From Zelopaecilomyces penicillatus (taxonomy: Eukaryota > Ascomycota > Sordariomycetes > Hypocreales > Pseudodiploosporaceae): a stretch of 64,000 nucleotides of DNA. Of this stretch, positions 23,776 through 35,718 are shown one piece after another. How positions within the stretch are numbered: the first letter of the stretch is position 1; every line of letters begins with the position of its first letter. The stretch spans positions 1,922,001 to 1,986,000 of the forward strand of contig VCCP01000001.1 of NCBI GenBank assembly GCA_005765155.1, written 5' to 3'. The position numbers and the translations under genes are program-made. A model generated the notes under the pieces. It searched no databases and was not told the DNA's origin. It saw only the letters and a program-made list of their open reading frames with translations.

Positions 23776-26700
23776 ATGGCAGACCCTGGGGTTGAGGAGA
23801 AAGAGCTCAAGGCACCAGATGCTCTTGCCGCCGCTATGCAACCTCTCAATGACAACACTCACAACCAACAACTCGAGGATGATGCTGCCTCTTTAAGTGA
23901 AAAGCCTGGCGACAGCATTGGAGTTTCTGCCCCGCTCACGAAGGACGACGAGGATGGAAACGGGAGTGAAGAAGCGGACAAGGAGACATCACGCCCCGGA
24001 CTCACGGCGACCAAGAGCCATGCCACCGACATCAGCGTAGTGACATTACCAGCACTAGCCAAGGAGAAGAAGCCATGGTACAAGAATCCGAACCCCTTCC
24101 GCTGGGGCAGCATCCCGCCCGTTCCCAAAGAGCGCATTGTGTCAAGGGAATACAAGGCTGGCTTCTTCAGCAAACTCACGTTTGAATGGATGACGCCTCT
24201 AATGTCGGTAAGTAGTAGCTAGGAGCTCGCACCCCTTCCTTGCGATACATAGCAAGCTATTCCCTTGTTCAATACAGCAAATCATCTGCAAATGCAAAAG
24301 CTCTGAGAAAGCCAAGTGTTAACAATATTCATAGACGGGGTACAAACGTCAACTGGACCAGCAGGACATATGGGACGTTAACCCAGACAGAGCTGCTGAA
24401 CCTATGACGCTCCGAGTTCAAGAGGCTTTCAAGAGACGTATTCAAAAAGGCCAAAAACATCCCCTTCTGTGGGCTCTACACGAGAGCTTCACTTGGGAGT
24501 TTTGGCTAGGTGGTCTGGCTGCTCTGGTGGGAACTCTCCTACAGACTCTGGCACCCTTTGTCTTGCGTTACTTAATTCAATTCGCGGCCGATGCCTATGA
24601 CGCTCATGTCACTGATTCCGCTCCGCCGCCAATCGGGCGAGGGATTGGCCTGGTTGTTGGCGTGACTCTTATGCAAGTCGTTCAGAGTTTCTGCATATCT
24701 CACTTTATCTACCGCGGCATGATGATTGGCGGCCAGAGCCGAGCCGTACTCATCAGTCTTGTTTACGAGAAGGCCATGGTTATTTCAGGACGCGCCAAGG
24801 CAGGAGGCTCACAGGATCCATTATTGTTAGAAGCTTCTCAGCCAGGCAATAATGGAAAGGACAAAGTTGCCGCAAGCAATGAAAAGAAGAAAAATCCAAA
24901 GGCCAAAGCAGGCAAAACTGGCAAAACTGACACAGAAGGGTCCGGCATAGGCTGGGGCAACGGCCGAATCGTCAACATCATGAGCGTGGACACCTACCGC
25001 ATTGATCAGGCGTCTGCTCTTTTTCACATGATCTGGACAGCCCCCATCACATGCGTCATCACACTGGTTCTTTTGCTCATTAACTTGACCTATAGCGCAC
25101 TTGCCGGCTTTGGCCTGCTTCTCATAGGTGTTCCCTTGTTAACCAGGGCTATACAAAGCCTTTTCCGCAGACGTAAAGATATCAACAAAATCACCGATCA
25201 ACGTGTCTCGCTTATGCAGGAGATTCTTCAATCCGTTCGATTCGTCAAATATTTCGGCTGGGAGAAAGCTTTCATTGAGCGATTGAATGAGTTCCGCGCC
25301 AAGGAGATTTACTCCATCCAGGTCTTGTTGGCAATCCGCAATGCCATCAATGCTGTCAGCATGTCGCTACCTATCTTTGCATCAATGTTGTCATTCATCA
25401 CTTATTCTTTGACTAGCCACGACCTTGCACCAGCTGAAGTTTTTTCATCACTGGCTCTATTTAACAGTCTTAGGATACCTCTTAACCTCCTTCCCCTTAT
25501 CCTCGGCCAGGTTACCGATGCTTGGTCGTCTCTGCAGCGTATTGAAGAATTTCTTTTACAAGAAGAAAAGGAGGAAGACGTGGTACACAAGCCTGAAGGA
25601 GAACACGCAATCGAGTTGCAAAATGCAGCATTTTCTTGGGAAAGGACCCCAACCCAGGATCCTGACAAGGGTAACATTTCAGGGGGTGCTGCGAAGAGCA
25701 AGACGGCGGCAAAGAAAGCTCCTGAAACCCAACCCAGCAAGCCGAGTTCAACAGGGGAAGATACCGCGAGCACCCTCGTGGAGGAAAGAGAACCCTTCAA
25801 GCTACATAATATTGATCTTCAAGCGGGACGAAATGAGCTAATCGCTGTCATTGGTACCGTGGGCAGCGGCAAGAGCTCTCTTCTTGCTGCCCTGGCTGGC
25901 GATATGCGAAAGACAAATGGTGAAGTTGTCTTTGGCGCCTCAAGAGCTTTCTGCCCTCAGTACGCCTGGATACAAAATACTTCTCTGCAAAATAACATCA
26001 CTTTTGGCAAAGAGATGGATACCGGTTGGTACAAGCAGGTTATTCAAGCGTAAGTCATTGTTGTTCCAAAACGAAAATCTGTGATATAATTGGAATATGC
26101 TAACCATATTTTGCGTATACAGATGTGCTTTACAGGCCGATCTTGACATGCTACCCAATGGTGATCAGACGGAGATTGGCGAGCGCGGTATTACTATTTC
26201 TGGTGGTCAAAAACAGCGGCTCAATATTGCTAGGGCAATTTATTTTGACGCGGATATTGTCCTCATGGATGACCCTCTCAGCGCTGTGGATGCTCATGTT
26301 GGTCGCCATATTTTTGATCATGCCATTCTTGGTCTCCTTAAGGACAAGTGCCGCATTCTTGCCACTCATCAACTCTGGGTTCTCAGTCGCTGTGATCGTA
26401 TTGTCTGGATGGAAGCTGGCAAGATTCAGGCCGTTGATACTTTCGACAATCTGATGCGCGATCATGCGGGCTTCCGGTTTCTAATGGAGACTACAGATGT
26501 TGAGCAAAAGAACGAAGAGGATGAGGTGGATGACAATGTTGGAGATGACAACGATGAGACCAAGCCGCTGGCTCCTACAGCAACGGCCGAGGCACGCAAG
26601 GCCAAGAAGAACAAAAAAGGTGCAGCTTTGATGTCGCAGGAAGAGAAGGCCGAAGCCAGCGTTCCGTGGTCCGTCTATGGAGCGTATGTTCATGCTTCGG

Positions 26701-28457
26701 GTAGTATTCTCAATGCGCCACTCGCTATATTTGTTTTGATTCTTTCGCAAGGCGCCAATATTATGACCAGCTTGTGGTTGTCTTACTGGACTTCAAACAA
26801 GTACAACCTGTCGACTGGCCAGTATATTGGAATTTACGCTGGTCTTGGAGCCCTACAGGCTCTTCTCATGTTTGCATTCTCATTGTTGCTGTCCATTTTG
26901 GGCACAAATGCCAGCAAAGTCATGCTTCGGCAAGCTGTTTTCCGCGTTTTGCGGGCGCCTATGTCATTCTTTGATACAACACCACTAGGCCGCATCACCA
27001 ACCGTTTCTCGCGCGACGTTGATGTTATGGATAACAACTTGACTGATGCTATAAGGATGTACTTCTTCACCCTGGCCATGGTAACCTCGGTTTTTGCCCT
27101 TATTATTGCCTACTTTCATTGGTTTGCCATCGCTCTCGTCCCGCTCTATATCTTCTTTATCCTAGCCGCATCTTACTACCGAGCATCAGCTCGCGAGGTG
27201 AAACGCTTCGAGTCGGTTTTGAGGTCTAGTGTTTTTGCCAAGTTTAGCGAGGGTCTCACTGGAGTAGCCTCTATCCGAGCATATGGACTCAAAGAAAGAT
27301 TCATCAACGAGCTACGATCATCACTTGATGAGATGAACGGTGCTTACTATCTTACATTTTCCAACCAGCGCTGGATGTCTCTTCGTCTTGACATGGTTGG
27401 CAATTTGCTTGTGTTTACCGTGGGAATTCTGGTTGTAACGTCGCGATTCAGTGTCAACCCATCCATTGGAGGTCTCGTCCTCAGCTACATCTTATCCATT
27501 GTGCAAATGATCCAATTCTCCATTCGCCAGCTTGCTGAAGTCGAAAACGGCATGAATGCCGTTGAACGTATCCGCTATTACGGTAACGAGCTGGATGAAG
27601 AAGCGCCTCTACAAACCACTGAAGTTCGAGAGAGTTGGCCCGAAAAGGGTGAGATTGTCTTCGATAATGTGCAAATGCGTTATCGTGACGGCTTGCCTCT
27701 GGTTCTCAAAGGCCTGAGCATGCACGTCAAGGGCGGGGAACGCATTGGTATCGTCGGCCGGACGGGGGCCGGAAAGAGTTCTATTATGAGTACCCTTTTC
27801 CGATTGATTGAGATTTCTGGTGGCACAATCACGGTTGATGGTATCAACATCTCTACCATTGGCTTATATGACTTACGGTCTCGCCTTGCCATTATCCCGC
27901 AAGATCCTACCCTCTTCCACGGCACCATTCGGAGCAATTTAGATCCATTCAATGAGCACACTGACCTGGAGCTTTGGTCAGCGCTTCGGCAAGCTGATCT
28001 TGTGCCTGCAAACGCCAACATAGGAGCCCCAAAGACTGACACCTCACGCATTGGCCTCGACAGTGTCGTTGAGGAAGACGGTCTCAACTTTTCCCTCGGA
28101 CAGCGACAGCTCATGGCCCTGGCCCGCGCCTTGGTCCGGGGCTCACAAATCATTGTTTGTGACGAGGCAACCTCATCTGTCGATATGGAAACAGACGACA
28201 AAATCCAGAACACTATGGCTACTGGTTTCAAGGGGAAAACGCTTCTTTGCATTGCCCATCGCCTACGCACCATTGTTGGGTACGACCGTATCTGCGTCAT
28301 GGACGCTGGTAGCATTGCTGAGCTCGACACCCCATTGGAGCTGTGGAAGAAGGGTGGTATCTTTAGGGGCATGTGCGATCGCAGTGGTATCCGCATGGAA
28401 GATATACAGGGCGCCCGTGATGGATTGATGTCATTGGCGGGGCCCAGTGAGCCATAA
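23776..28457 (+). CDS. YOR1: ABC transporter, ABCC/MRP type, Yor1-like multidrug exporter
   Basis: Three exons, 23776-24207, 24335-26049 and 26123-28457, give about 1493 aa, the normal length for Yor1-type full transporters. The order is TMD1-NBD1-TMD2-NBD2. NBD1 has Walker A GTVGSGKSS, signature ISGGQKQR and Walker B VLMDDPLSAVD, where the usual catalytic glutamate is aspartate, as is typical for ABCC NBD1. NBD2 has Walker A GRTGAGKSS, signature FSLGQRQ, Walker B IIVCDEATSSVD and the switch histidine in IAHRL. The second intron cuts NBD1 between Walker A and the signature. A roughly 50-residue Lys/Ser/Pro-rich insertion interrupts the start of NBD1 (after FSWERTPTQDP). The acidic N-terminal tail (about 100 residues) is unstructured. 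Yor1 in yeast exports organic anions, oligomycin and phospholipids at the plasma membrane; the substrate here is not known. Confidence 0.92.
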
Positions 28458-29449
28458 GCCATGACAGCGCAGCATTAAAAAATTTGTCAAAAAAGGGGCA
28501 TGTGTGGAGTATCAACTTCTTTAATGTATTGAGAGGTCAACTCTTGTGGGTTTTGCATTCATCAAACATATGAAAAGCTTGGACGGCTTGTATATTTCAA
28601 AAGTCATTTTGCGTATCGAGAGGGGCGGGGGTTCATCAACATAGGGTGCTACGGCAATGGCCGCCTGGATGAAGGGTGTTTACATGTAGAAAATTGTTGA
28701 TCATGGTGGAGGGGGGGGTCCATTTATTCGTCTTGAGCATGGCAGGTGCGCTTAGTTAATGATCCAAAAGGGAAGACATGAAAACATGATTTACTTAAAC
28801 AAGGTGTGAGACAAACCAACCTTGTTTCATCCTCAACCTCCTCCCTTAGTTATCCTAGCCACCCGTATTTCTATATCAGTAACACAGTCAACAAGACATT
28901 TCTATAGCAACAGGTTCTGGCAAGAAACAGGTTGGGCTAAAGATGATTTTCCAAATACCAAGATACTTTATTTCGATTAAAACGAGGGACAGACGCTGTA
29001 TAGTTGCGCTTGTTCAGGATAACTGCAGAAAGATGATGTAAAAACTGTTCGTGACAGAAACTAAAACTATGTACGGGCAGAATGGAGGAAAGCAATTGAG
29101 CAAACCTCTGATCTGACGAGCACCAATCCACTCCCAAACAATGAAAAAAGAGACAAATAATCAAACTTCACTGCATGTACTCAAACAACCAAATCCTCCT
29201 CGCGTGGGTATTCAACAATGGCCCCCGGATGTGAATAGTCAGGGCAATGATCCATTTGCAGTCGAATAAAGACGCGGCGACATAGCTCGCCGCTATTTGG
29301 AAATCCATCTTCCTCAAATTCAATCCTTGACGCCGTATATCGTAAGGTCCGCCGTATTTAAATTAGTCCTCCAAACGTAAACCAAAGACACTGTTTATTG
29401 TCGCATACAGGAGTCAAAAGGCTCTCTGTATTGAAGCCAAACTCCATTG
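28458..29449. other. Convergent 3' intergenic region (Yor1-like / Csi2-like)
   Basis: About 1 kb between converging genes. No recognisable frame or RNA gene. Confidence 0.65.
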
Positions 29450-30589
29450 CTAGTGTCGGTTCGAGGATCGTCCAACGGAGTGTCTAGGGCCAGCTGAAGG
29501 GGGCATATGTGGTGGGGGAAAACTGGAAGGATCATCGGTGAGTAAATCCTCCAGGTATGCACTAGGAGCTCGCTGTCCAGGCTGAAGATTGTGTAAATTC
29601 ACCGAGCTGGTGCTCATATCCCGACGTGGTGAGAAGTGAGGTGACTCTGGGGGCGATGGGTTGAGTGTGTTGCGCGATGCATTGCCAGGCTGGCCCCTTG
29701 AGTCGGGACGCAAGTTGGTCAAGCTTATTGAAGGTCCATGCTGTCCGCCACCAGGAGAACTAGTCCCTGCAGCATAAAAACCGGATGGCAAAAACGTGGA
29801 TCCACGGCCACCAGGGCCAGAGTTAGAAGCAGCGGCAGTTGGTGAAAAGAAGAGACCAGAGTGGCTGAGGTTGGCGGAGGGAACTCCAGGACCACGGCTT
29901 GTTCGTCGAACACCACGGGTAGATCCTCCAGGACCGCCAGGAGGGCCTCCCGGAGAACTCTGATCTGTGTACTTGTAGAATGGGGCAGGAGGAGCGGGAA
30001 ACCCGGCCTTACTGTTGGCATCGTGCTGTGCCATGGCAGCCCGGCGGACGGAGCGGTGCAGCAAAAGGCTAACAATAGCACGCCAAAGCAAAATTCCAAG
30101 CCCAAAAGCTCCTAGGATGGCGCCAACAGCGATAAAAACAGTGCCATCAGGAGCACTAGAGTGCTGCATGAAAGGCGCATTGCGTGTAGGAGGCACAGAT
30201 GGAGCTGGATATTCGAGAATGGCACCACCTCTGGTCAGCGTTGGGAGTCCCGTGAAATCTGCGCCCGTTGTTTCATCACTTCCAGTGATTGAGGCAACAT
30301 TCCGGGATGAACTCGATGTTGTTTCTGGGGCTTCTGTCGTTTCTGGCGGTGTTGATGTGCTAGACGGGGTAGGAGAAGGCTTTTCCGACGAGGACGATGA
30401 GGTCTTAGGGGTGTCCCTTGACGATGAAGCCGTTGGACGATCCGATGGGGTTTGGCTTGGGGAGGAGGTGCTGCTATCTTCGTCGTCTTCATCTCGAGTT
30501 TGGGCCAAGACGGGAGCAACTGGGACAGCGATGGCAACTAGAGCCAAGACGGCCAAGGAGCGGCCTGGCAGACAGAAAGCAGGTCTCAT
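29450..30589 (-). CDS. Single-pass membrane protein, Csi2-like
   Basis: Single exon, 379 aa. A hydrophobic N-terminal signal (LAVLALVAIAVPVAPVLA, about residues 11-28) is followed by a Ser/Thr/Pro-rich, probably O-glycosylated, external region to about residue 145. One transmembrane segment follows (about residues 149-173: GTVFIAVGAILGAFGLGILL) and then a long Gly/Pro/Ser-rich cytoplasmic tail. The juxtamembrane block IAVGAILGAFGLGILLWRA with HRSVRRA matches the conserved core of fungal Csi2/Prm5-family proteins. Yeast Csi2 is found at the bud neck and has been linked to chitin synthesis; the function is not settled. The match rests on layout and this core only, so the family call is moderate. 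Confidence 0.72.
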   Translation of the reverse strand: MRPAFCLPGRSLAVLALVAIAVPVAPVLAQTRDEDDEDSSTSSPSQTPSDRPTASSSRDTPKTSSSSSEKPSPTPSSTSTPPETTEAPETTSSSSRNVASITGSDETTGADFTGLPTLTRGGAILEYPAPSVPPTRNAPFMQHSSAPDGTVFIAVGAILGAFGLGILLWRAIVSLLLHRSVRRAAMAQHDANSKAGFPAPPAPFYKYTDQSSPGGPPGGPGGSTRGVRRTSRGPGVPSANLSHSGLFFSPTAAASNSGPGGRGSTFLPSGFYAAGTSSPGGGQHGPSISLTNLRPDSRGQPGNASRNTLNPSPPESPHFSPRRDMSTSSVNLHNLQPGQRAPSAYLEDLLTDDPSSFPPPHMPPSAGPRHSVGRSSNRH

Positions 30590-32599
30590 GGCTGATGTCC
30601 GATTCCTTTTTTACCAACAATCGAGAAACGGCGGAAGGAAATAAAGCGAAGGTGACAGGCGAAATGCGAAGATCGGATGTGCAGCCGTGGACACACAAAC
30701 TCGGGTGTCTGCTTCTGCGTCTGCGTTTCTGGTACGACGTAGATGGACAGAACCAGGGAACGGGAAGAGGGTGGCAGTGCTGGGTTGATTTTGGTTGGAT
30801 ACGAGGAGCGTCAGCGATAGAGTTGGCGTCGTCTGAAGGCCGTGGGTGCGAGGATCGAGTATGTATCGTCGTCGTCGAGGGTGTTGAATTATGAGAGGGG
30901 TGGGGAAAGAGGAACAAACGAGAGACGTGGAGAGAAATCAAAGAAATGCCACAAGGAGAAACCACAAGGGATGGGATGGGGATGGACAAGGCAACGCACG
31001 ACTTGGCGACGCTGATGGCGGTGCTGAAGAGATGTGTAGGACGTCGCGCGACCGTGCGAAGGGAAATGGGAGGGGGGTGTGAGTGTGTGTGTGTTCATTG
31101 CGTGTGCCGACTTTCCGCCTCCAGGGCCAAGAGGCTCTGAAAGTCCACTGTATCATTGGGTCATTACGGCGGCTGCATCCGCGACAAGAGGCAGGAACAC
31201 GACGTGGATGCTGGTCATTCTGAGCCTGGAAAAGTCAACACGCACTGTATAGAAACCCCTACACCCTGTGTATGAATACAGTTGAGATCACCAGTGGGCA
31301 CTGTCTGTCAGGTACCAGGGTTCTTTCAAGCAGAGGCTAGAAAGGCTGGTGAGGGCGATACTTCTATGCCCATACCAGAGTTAGCGCCTCATGCAGTAAC
31401 ATGCACCATCTATAGCACAATAAAGAAAGCGCGTTGACAATGCAGCACGCCAGCATTACCCCTAAAGGGCTGGTCAGGTACCTGCGCTAGGTACTGGACT
31501 GCGCTGGAGCGGCTGGATCATCCAACTTTGACGCAGACAGTCAGTCTCACGTCTCACTCGTTACCCGCCCCCCATCAACGAACGACCTCATGGCCCATTG
31601 TGAATTGCGTTTGACTCAAGGGAACTACGAAGTAATGTCATCCAAGCCCCAACCAGCCAAAACATTTGTGGTCGACAGAGCAACTCGCTTAACCATAACT
31701 CTAGCTCTCAACAACGCCATAGAAAACAACGCTGTATGCCGCGCGTTGATAATTACCTAGTAGGTAACCTATGAGAAGTACGTTTAGACTGTGAACCTGC
31801 TACTTAGGTAAGGTAGTATATAAATTGTGCTCTGTAATGTCCCGTTGACGCCACCTTGATCCATTTCTGTCGATCATGTAATGACCCGTGCTGTGCACCG
31901 TAATCATGCAGCATCATGTCGTAGTCAATGCTTCTCTCTGCAGTTTGGATAAATAGTTGTTTGCTTTCCATCCGCATCGCCATCAGATAAGTTAAGGATT
32001 GCCCTTCCTCTCACTCATGTATCTATCAGGGTGGTGTTGGCAAGGCTGTGTGTGCTGTCGTCGTCTATGGCGACCACACTGTTACTCTCTGCAATTTCCG
32101 CTTGGTTTGTCTCGCCGAATGCTGGCGCCTTTACACAAAACTGAGAGTCCGCGTAAGCTCATATTTGCGAGAGAGAAAAAAAAACCTCGTGAAAAAATCA
32201 CGACTTTCTGTGCATCAGGTAATATCAAGATCCAACCTTGTGAGTTTTATAGAAACGAAGGCACAACTACCTCGGTTTGAGTAACAGCATTCCTTTGTCT
32301 TCCCAACCCATCATTTTTGTCCTACTACCAAAACAACGTCTCATCGGGCCAAAAGCTGGCGGCTGGCGATTCTCGTTCTTGGCATGACCCATAGTCACGT
32401 GATAGCATGATGGGCGGCTTCGTCATGTCAGCCGCCCATCCAGCCGCCACATGCCAGGCATCAAGACCATCAATATAATCAAGCTTGCTCTCCAACGCGA
32501 ACGAACCGCTTGCTCCGCCCAATCCAGCACTCTGCGAAAACTTGCGACGATATTCAACTCCTACGAAATTTGACATTTGAGCTCCCGGAACCTGCGACC
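30590..32599. other. Divergent intergenic region (Csi2-like / Vps68)
   Basis: 2.0 kb. Close to the Csi2-like start it is A/G-rich on the + strand (pyrimidine-rich leader on the coding strand) with a GT-rich run near 31078-31094. TACCTA/TAGGTA words occur near 31480 and 31750-31820. No gene seen. Confidence 0.6.
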
Positions 32600-33329
32600 A
32601 TGGAAGAGGAACGCCTCTGGAAGTTCAGGAAGCCTGAGTGGCTCAATAGTCTCTGGGCTCGCAACGCTGGCATCTATGGCGCAGGCGCCCTGGTAAGTCC
32701 TGAGAACTTAATCCCGTCGATATTCTGCGCTGGTCAAGAGAAGCAAGCCGATCATCGGGGGCTTTAGTTACCAGACGCTGTTGCACACACTCATTTCGTT
32801 TGAAACCAGAAGGCTGACGCTCATTTGTTGCAAATCAGTTCTCGTTAGCATTCTACGTCATGCTCGACTCCGCAGTCTGGTCCAAGTCTTCCAAGAATGG
32901 ATCGGATGTCCATGTCAAATTCGTTGACTGGTTGCCACTGGTCTTCTCTAGTCTCGGCATGCTGATTATCAACTCCGTTGAGAAGCAGCGCCTTAGCGCC
33001 GATTCCTTCAGCTACAGCGGATCTGGGGTTGCTTGGAAGGCCCGTGTCGTGCTCTTTCTAGGCTTTGCGGCTCTTGCGGGCGGTATGGCTGGGGGTGTGA
33101 CGGTGTTCGTGTTGAAGTTTATGGTTCCAGGTGTTGGTATGCCTGCTCTAGGTATGGGCATTGAGAATCTCGTGAGCAACGCGCTTGTTGGCTTCAGGTA
33201 CGTAGAGCCATATCCTCTTTCTCTTTCTCTACCAGCAATATCCTTTCTAACAACCTGATGTGTAGCTCCGTGGTACTCTGGATCACCCAGAACATGGAGG
33301 ACGAATACTCGTACAATTTGTCACTATAA
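32600..33329 (+). CDS. VPS68: Vacuolar protein sorting protein Vps68 (TMEM50 family)
   Basis: Exons 32600-32692, 32839-33197 and 33266-33329 join to 171 aa with four predicted membrane segments: about 24-44 (AGIYGAGALFSLAFYVML), 64-82 (WLPLVFSSLGMLIINSVE), 104-129 (ARVVLFLGFAALAGGMAGG) and 145-165. The protein ends in WITQNMEDEYSYNL, as in fungal Vps68. Vps68 works with Vps55 at endosomes in sorting and lipid handling to the vacuole. Length and topology agree with the family. Secure. Confidence 0.92.
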
Positions 33330-33995
33330 CAAGACCGAACATCCAGCAGGAGCAAGGGTTGTGCCGGAATGCGACGTTAAAAGCTGCGACGTCTTCTTTT
33401 TGAGTTTCCGAAATTGGGTTCTACATGGTTGCGAATGGAGCCTTGGGTGTACAATAACAAACAGCGCCAATTTATATCAGCTATTGTTTTTATGGGTTGT
33501 TTGTAATGTTCGAAACCAGCATTCAGTTATGCATGAATTAATCAAAGACCCTAGAGTGTGTCTTGCCTGCCTGATCGTGCCTATATAAAAAGAACAGCAT
33601 CTGGATATCATTGTTCGCTGCCATCGCTGGTACCGAGGTATCAATTGAAGGCACTCAAGGCACTCAAGGCACTTTAGGCACTGGACCACTGGCAGCGGCT
33701 ACCTGGTACCTCCCACCTACCTTACTTGCTTACGTATACCTAGTATCTGATGAGTGGCAAGGGTACTCCGCTACTAACGAGGTACCTACTTAGTAGGTGA
33801 TATGCATCTCACCCCTGCAACTGCCCCTCGTTGTTTACTGCCACCCTTCCAATTACCCGTTGGCTGGCAAGCATATCAGGGCTTCGTAAACAACAGTTAC
33901 TCAGTTTTACCGTCAACCTGCTTCGGACACCAACAACACCCTTATAGTTAATTCGACATCAATCTAAAATCGTATATATCGAATAAAACGCTGCC
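33330..33995. other. Intergenic region between Vps68 and the 152-aa gene
   Basis: 666 bp with a GGCACTCAA tandem repeat (33648-33687) directly followed by a TACC/GGTA-rich island (33700-33800). It contains the promoter of the next gene. No coding signal. Confidence 0.65.
33648..33687. repeat. Tandem GGCACTCAA repeat
   Basis: Four imperfect 9-bp units (AAGGCACTC, AAGGCACTC, AAGGCACTT, TAGGCACTG) in an intergenic position. Low-complexity DNA of unknown role. Confidence 0.8.
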
Positions 33996-34566
33996 ATGAA
34001 CGAACGCACACGAGGAGTCAACCCCAGTACCTTGCGCTCTAGAGGCGCTGTAAGCTCCAACGGGCGGCCAAACCTCTTCCGAAGCCAGTTGATGCGTCGA
34101 CCGACTGCTAGCTCCTCCAACAGCTCAGAGACTATGCGCCTAGATGTCGACATTCTTAATGACAACTCGGATATTGTCGCCCGAGATCAGCACGGCGAAT
34201 TTGAGATTGATATCCCTCCATCACTAACAGTCGACGACGACGAGGAGTTGGCAGCCATCGAGGACCGGCAGGAGATCGAAAGTATGATTCGCGCACACAC
34301 CCTGTGTTCAATGGGTTAATGAGGCTGATGAATCTATAGAGGAGCGGCAGCGCCTGACAGAAGCTGTTAAACATCACCAAATGGGTCACAGCTCGGTAAC
34401 AAACCCTACTGAAGGTGCGATTCCACATATGCTCAGATGTGATATATAGTGCTAACTCGTTCGAACAGAGTTACTGGAAGCTGTTCGGGCAAGTCTGAGA
34501 GCCAAGGTAGCTAGCTTAGCCGACGACAACTGGATGTTCGAACCAGAGGAACAGAAGAGTGGATAA
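33996..34566 (+). CDS. Unrecognised small acidic protein
   Basis: I do not recognise this family. Three exons, 33996-34281, 34340-34414 and 34469-34566, are joined by short GT-AG introns and give 152 aa. The N-terminal 50 residues are basic and Ser/Arg-rich (RGVNPSTLRSRG, RPTASSSNSSE). The middle is acidic (SLTVDDDEELAAIEDRQEIE). It passes into a helical, partly coiled-coil region and ends with DDNWMFEPEEQ. Gene status rests on the long first frame, three in-phase exons with proper splice sites and a compositionally sensible protein. It runs tail to tail with Get4, with 94 bp between stop codons. No membrane segment or signal peptide. Confidence 0.68.
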
Positions 34567-34660
34567 TGGCGTATCCTTCGACATTTACACCACTACCTGC
34601 TGTCTATATTGCCAGGAACCACTGATGAAACATTTCATATCTACCACCGGGGAGCAAAAT

Positions 34661-35718
34661 CTAGTCAAGGCCCTCCGCTGCCGGGGTATTTGCACCGAGG
34701 ATCCCAGGCCTTCGAGGTTGTGGTTGTTGTGGTGCACCACCTCCCCCAAACAATCCACTCATCATATCCATTAGCGGGTTGCTCTGCCGTGGTTTGGTTA
34801 TTCCGCAGTACATCTCCCCGATCATTTCAAGAGGTTCCGCCCAAGCTTCCGCCTCATTGATCTGTGTTGCATATTTCGAGACCAGGCCTTTATAAACCTC
34901 CGGCGCCCCTCGCTGAACTGCCAACAAAAGCAGCCCAAGGAAGTTGAGAAGGGGTAGGCTGGGAAACACTCGGATATCTGAGTGGGCGCTAGAAACGTCT
35001 TGGACACCAAGGGTTGGGTTGTCATTGCTGAGGGCGCTGGTAAAAAGGCGGTAACACGCTGATGCGGCGCGAACATTGCCTACCAGCAAGTAAGGTAGAA
35101 CAGCCCGTGCAGCAAAATGCGGTGCAAGATGGACATCTCCCTCCTTGTACCATGCATATTCCATTCTGAGTAACACTTCTGGGGAATCTTTCGTCCCTAA
35201 TATTAAATGTCGCTCTGCTTCGTATGTGTCGTGTTCTTCGGCGTAGATTGATCCGGCGACATGATGGAACTCTGGGTCTCCTGCTGGGTATTCTCCAAAT
35301 TTGGCCGACCATCTTCGTTTCTCTTGGTTAGCCATATCCATAGACGGAATGGAGCTCATGGAGAGAAAGTTGGATAATACCCCATCATGTCAGTAATGAA
35401 TCTCTTGCGAGTGGGCTCCTCGGTATCGAATAGCCGTAGACATGTCAGAAGTCTGCCCCTTGAAGTCGAGTCTGGTGTGAGCTCGGCTTGTTTGTAAACA
35501 TCTACCATCATCACACATAGGTCGCCTCCACTTCCACCCTGCCCCGCCTTCAGCAGCGATTGCGCGACGTTGGAGAGGATGTCTATAGCGGCCGGCCAGT
35601 TCTGGGTCTTGATGTACCGGGAGGCTGCCACTCGAGTCTGCTGCTGTGCTTCGTAGTAGTCGCCATCGGAGATCTTCTCCTGGAGGCGGGCGACAATACG
35701 GTCGACCTTACTGGCCAT
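34661..35718 (-). CDS. GET4: Get4, tail-anchored protein targeting factor
   Basis: Exons 35718-35381 and 35312-34661 give 329 aa. The protein is an all-helical repeat solenoid: RIVARLQEKISDGDYYEAQQQTRV, read as DGDYYEAQQQTRVAASRY, then AGQGGSGGDLCVMMVDVY, KFGEYPAGDPEFHHVAGSIYAEE and AERHLILGT. These are characteristic Get4 blocks. Get4 with Get5 bridges Sgt2 to Get3 in the cytosol so that tail-anchored membrane proteins reach the ER. The intron falls inside the conserved MMGWSAKFGEYP block and its removal restores it exactly. The C-terminal tail is Gly/Pro-rich (GGGGAPQQPQPRRP), as in other filamentous fungi. The ATG at 35718 gives the family N-terminus. Confidence 0.94.

Noticed and set aside
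30015..30644. 209-codon frame on the + strand opposite the Csi2-like gene
   Set aside because: It is the antisense shadow of a Ser/Pro/Gly-rich coding region; its composition follows from that.
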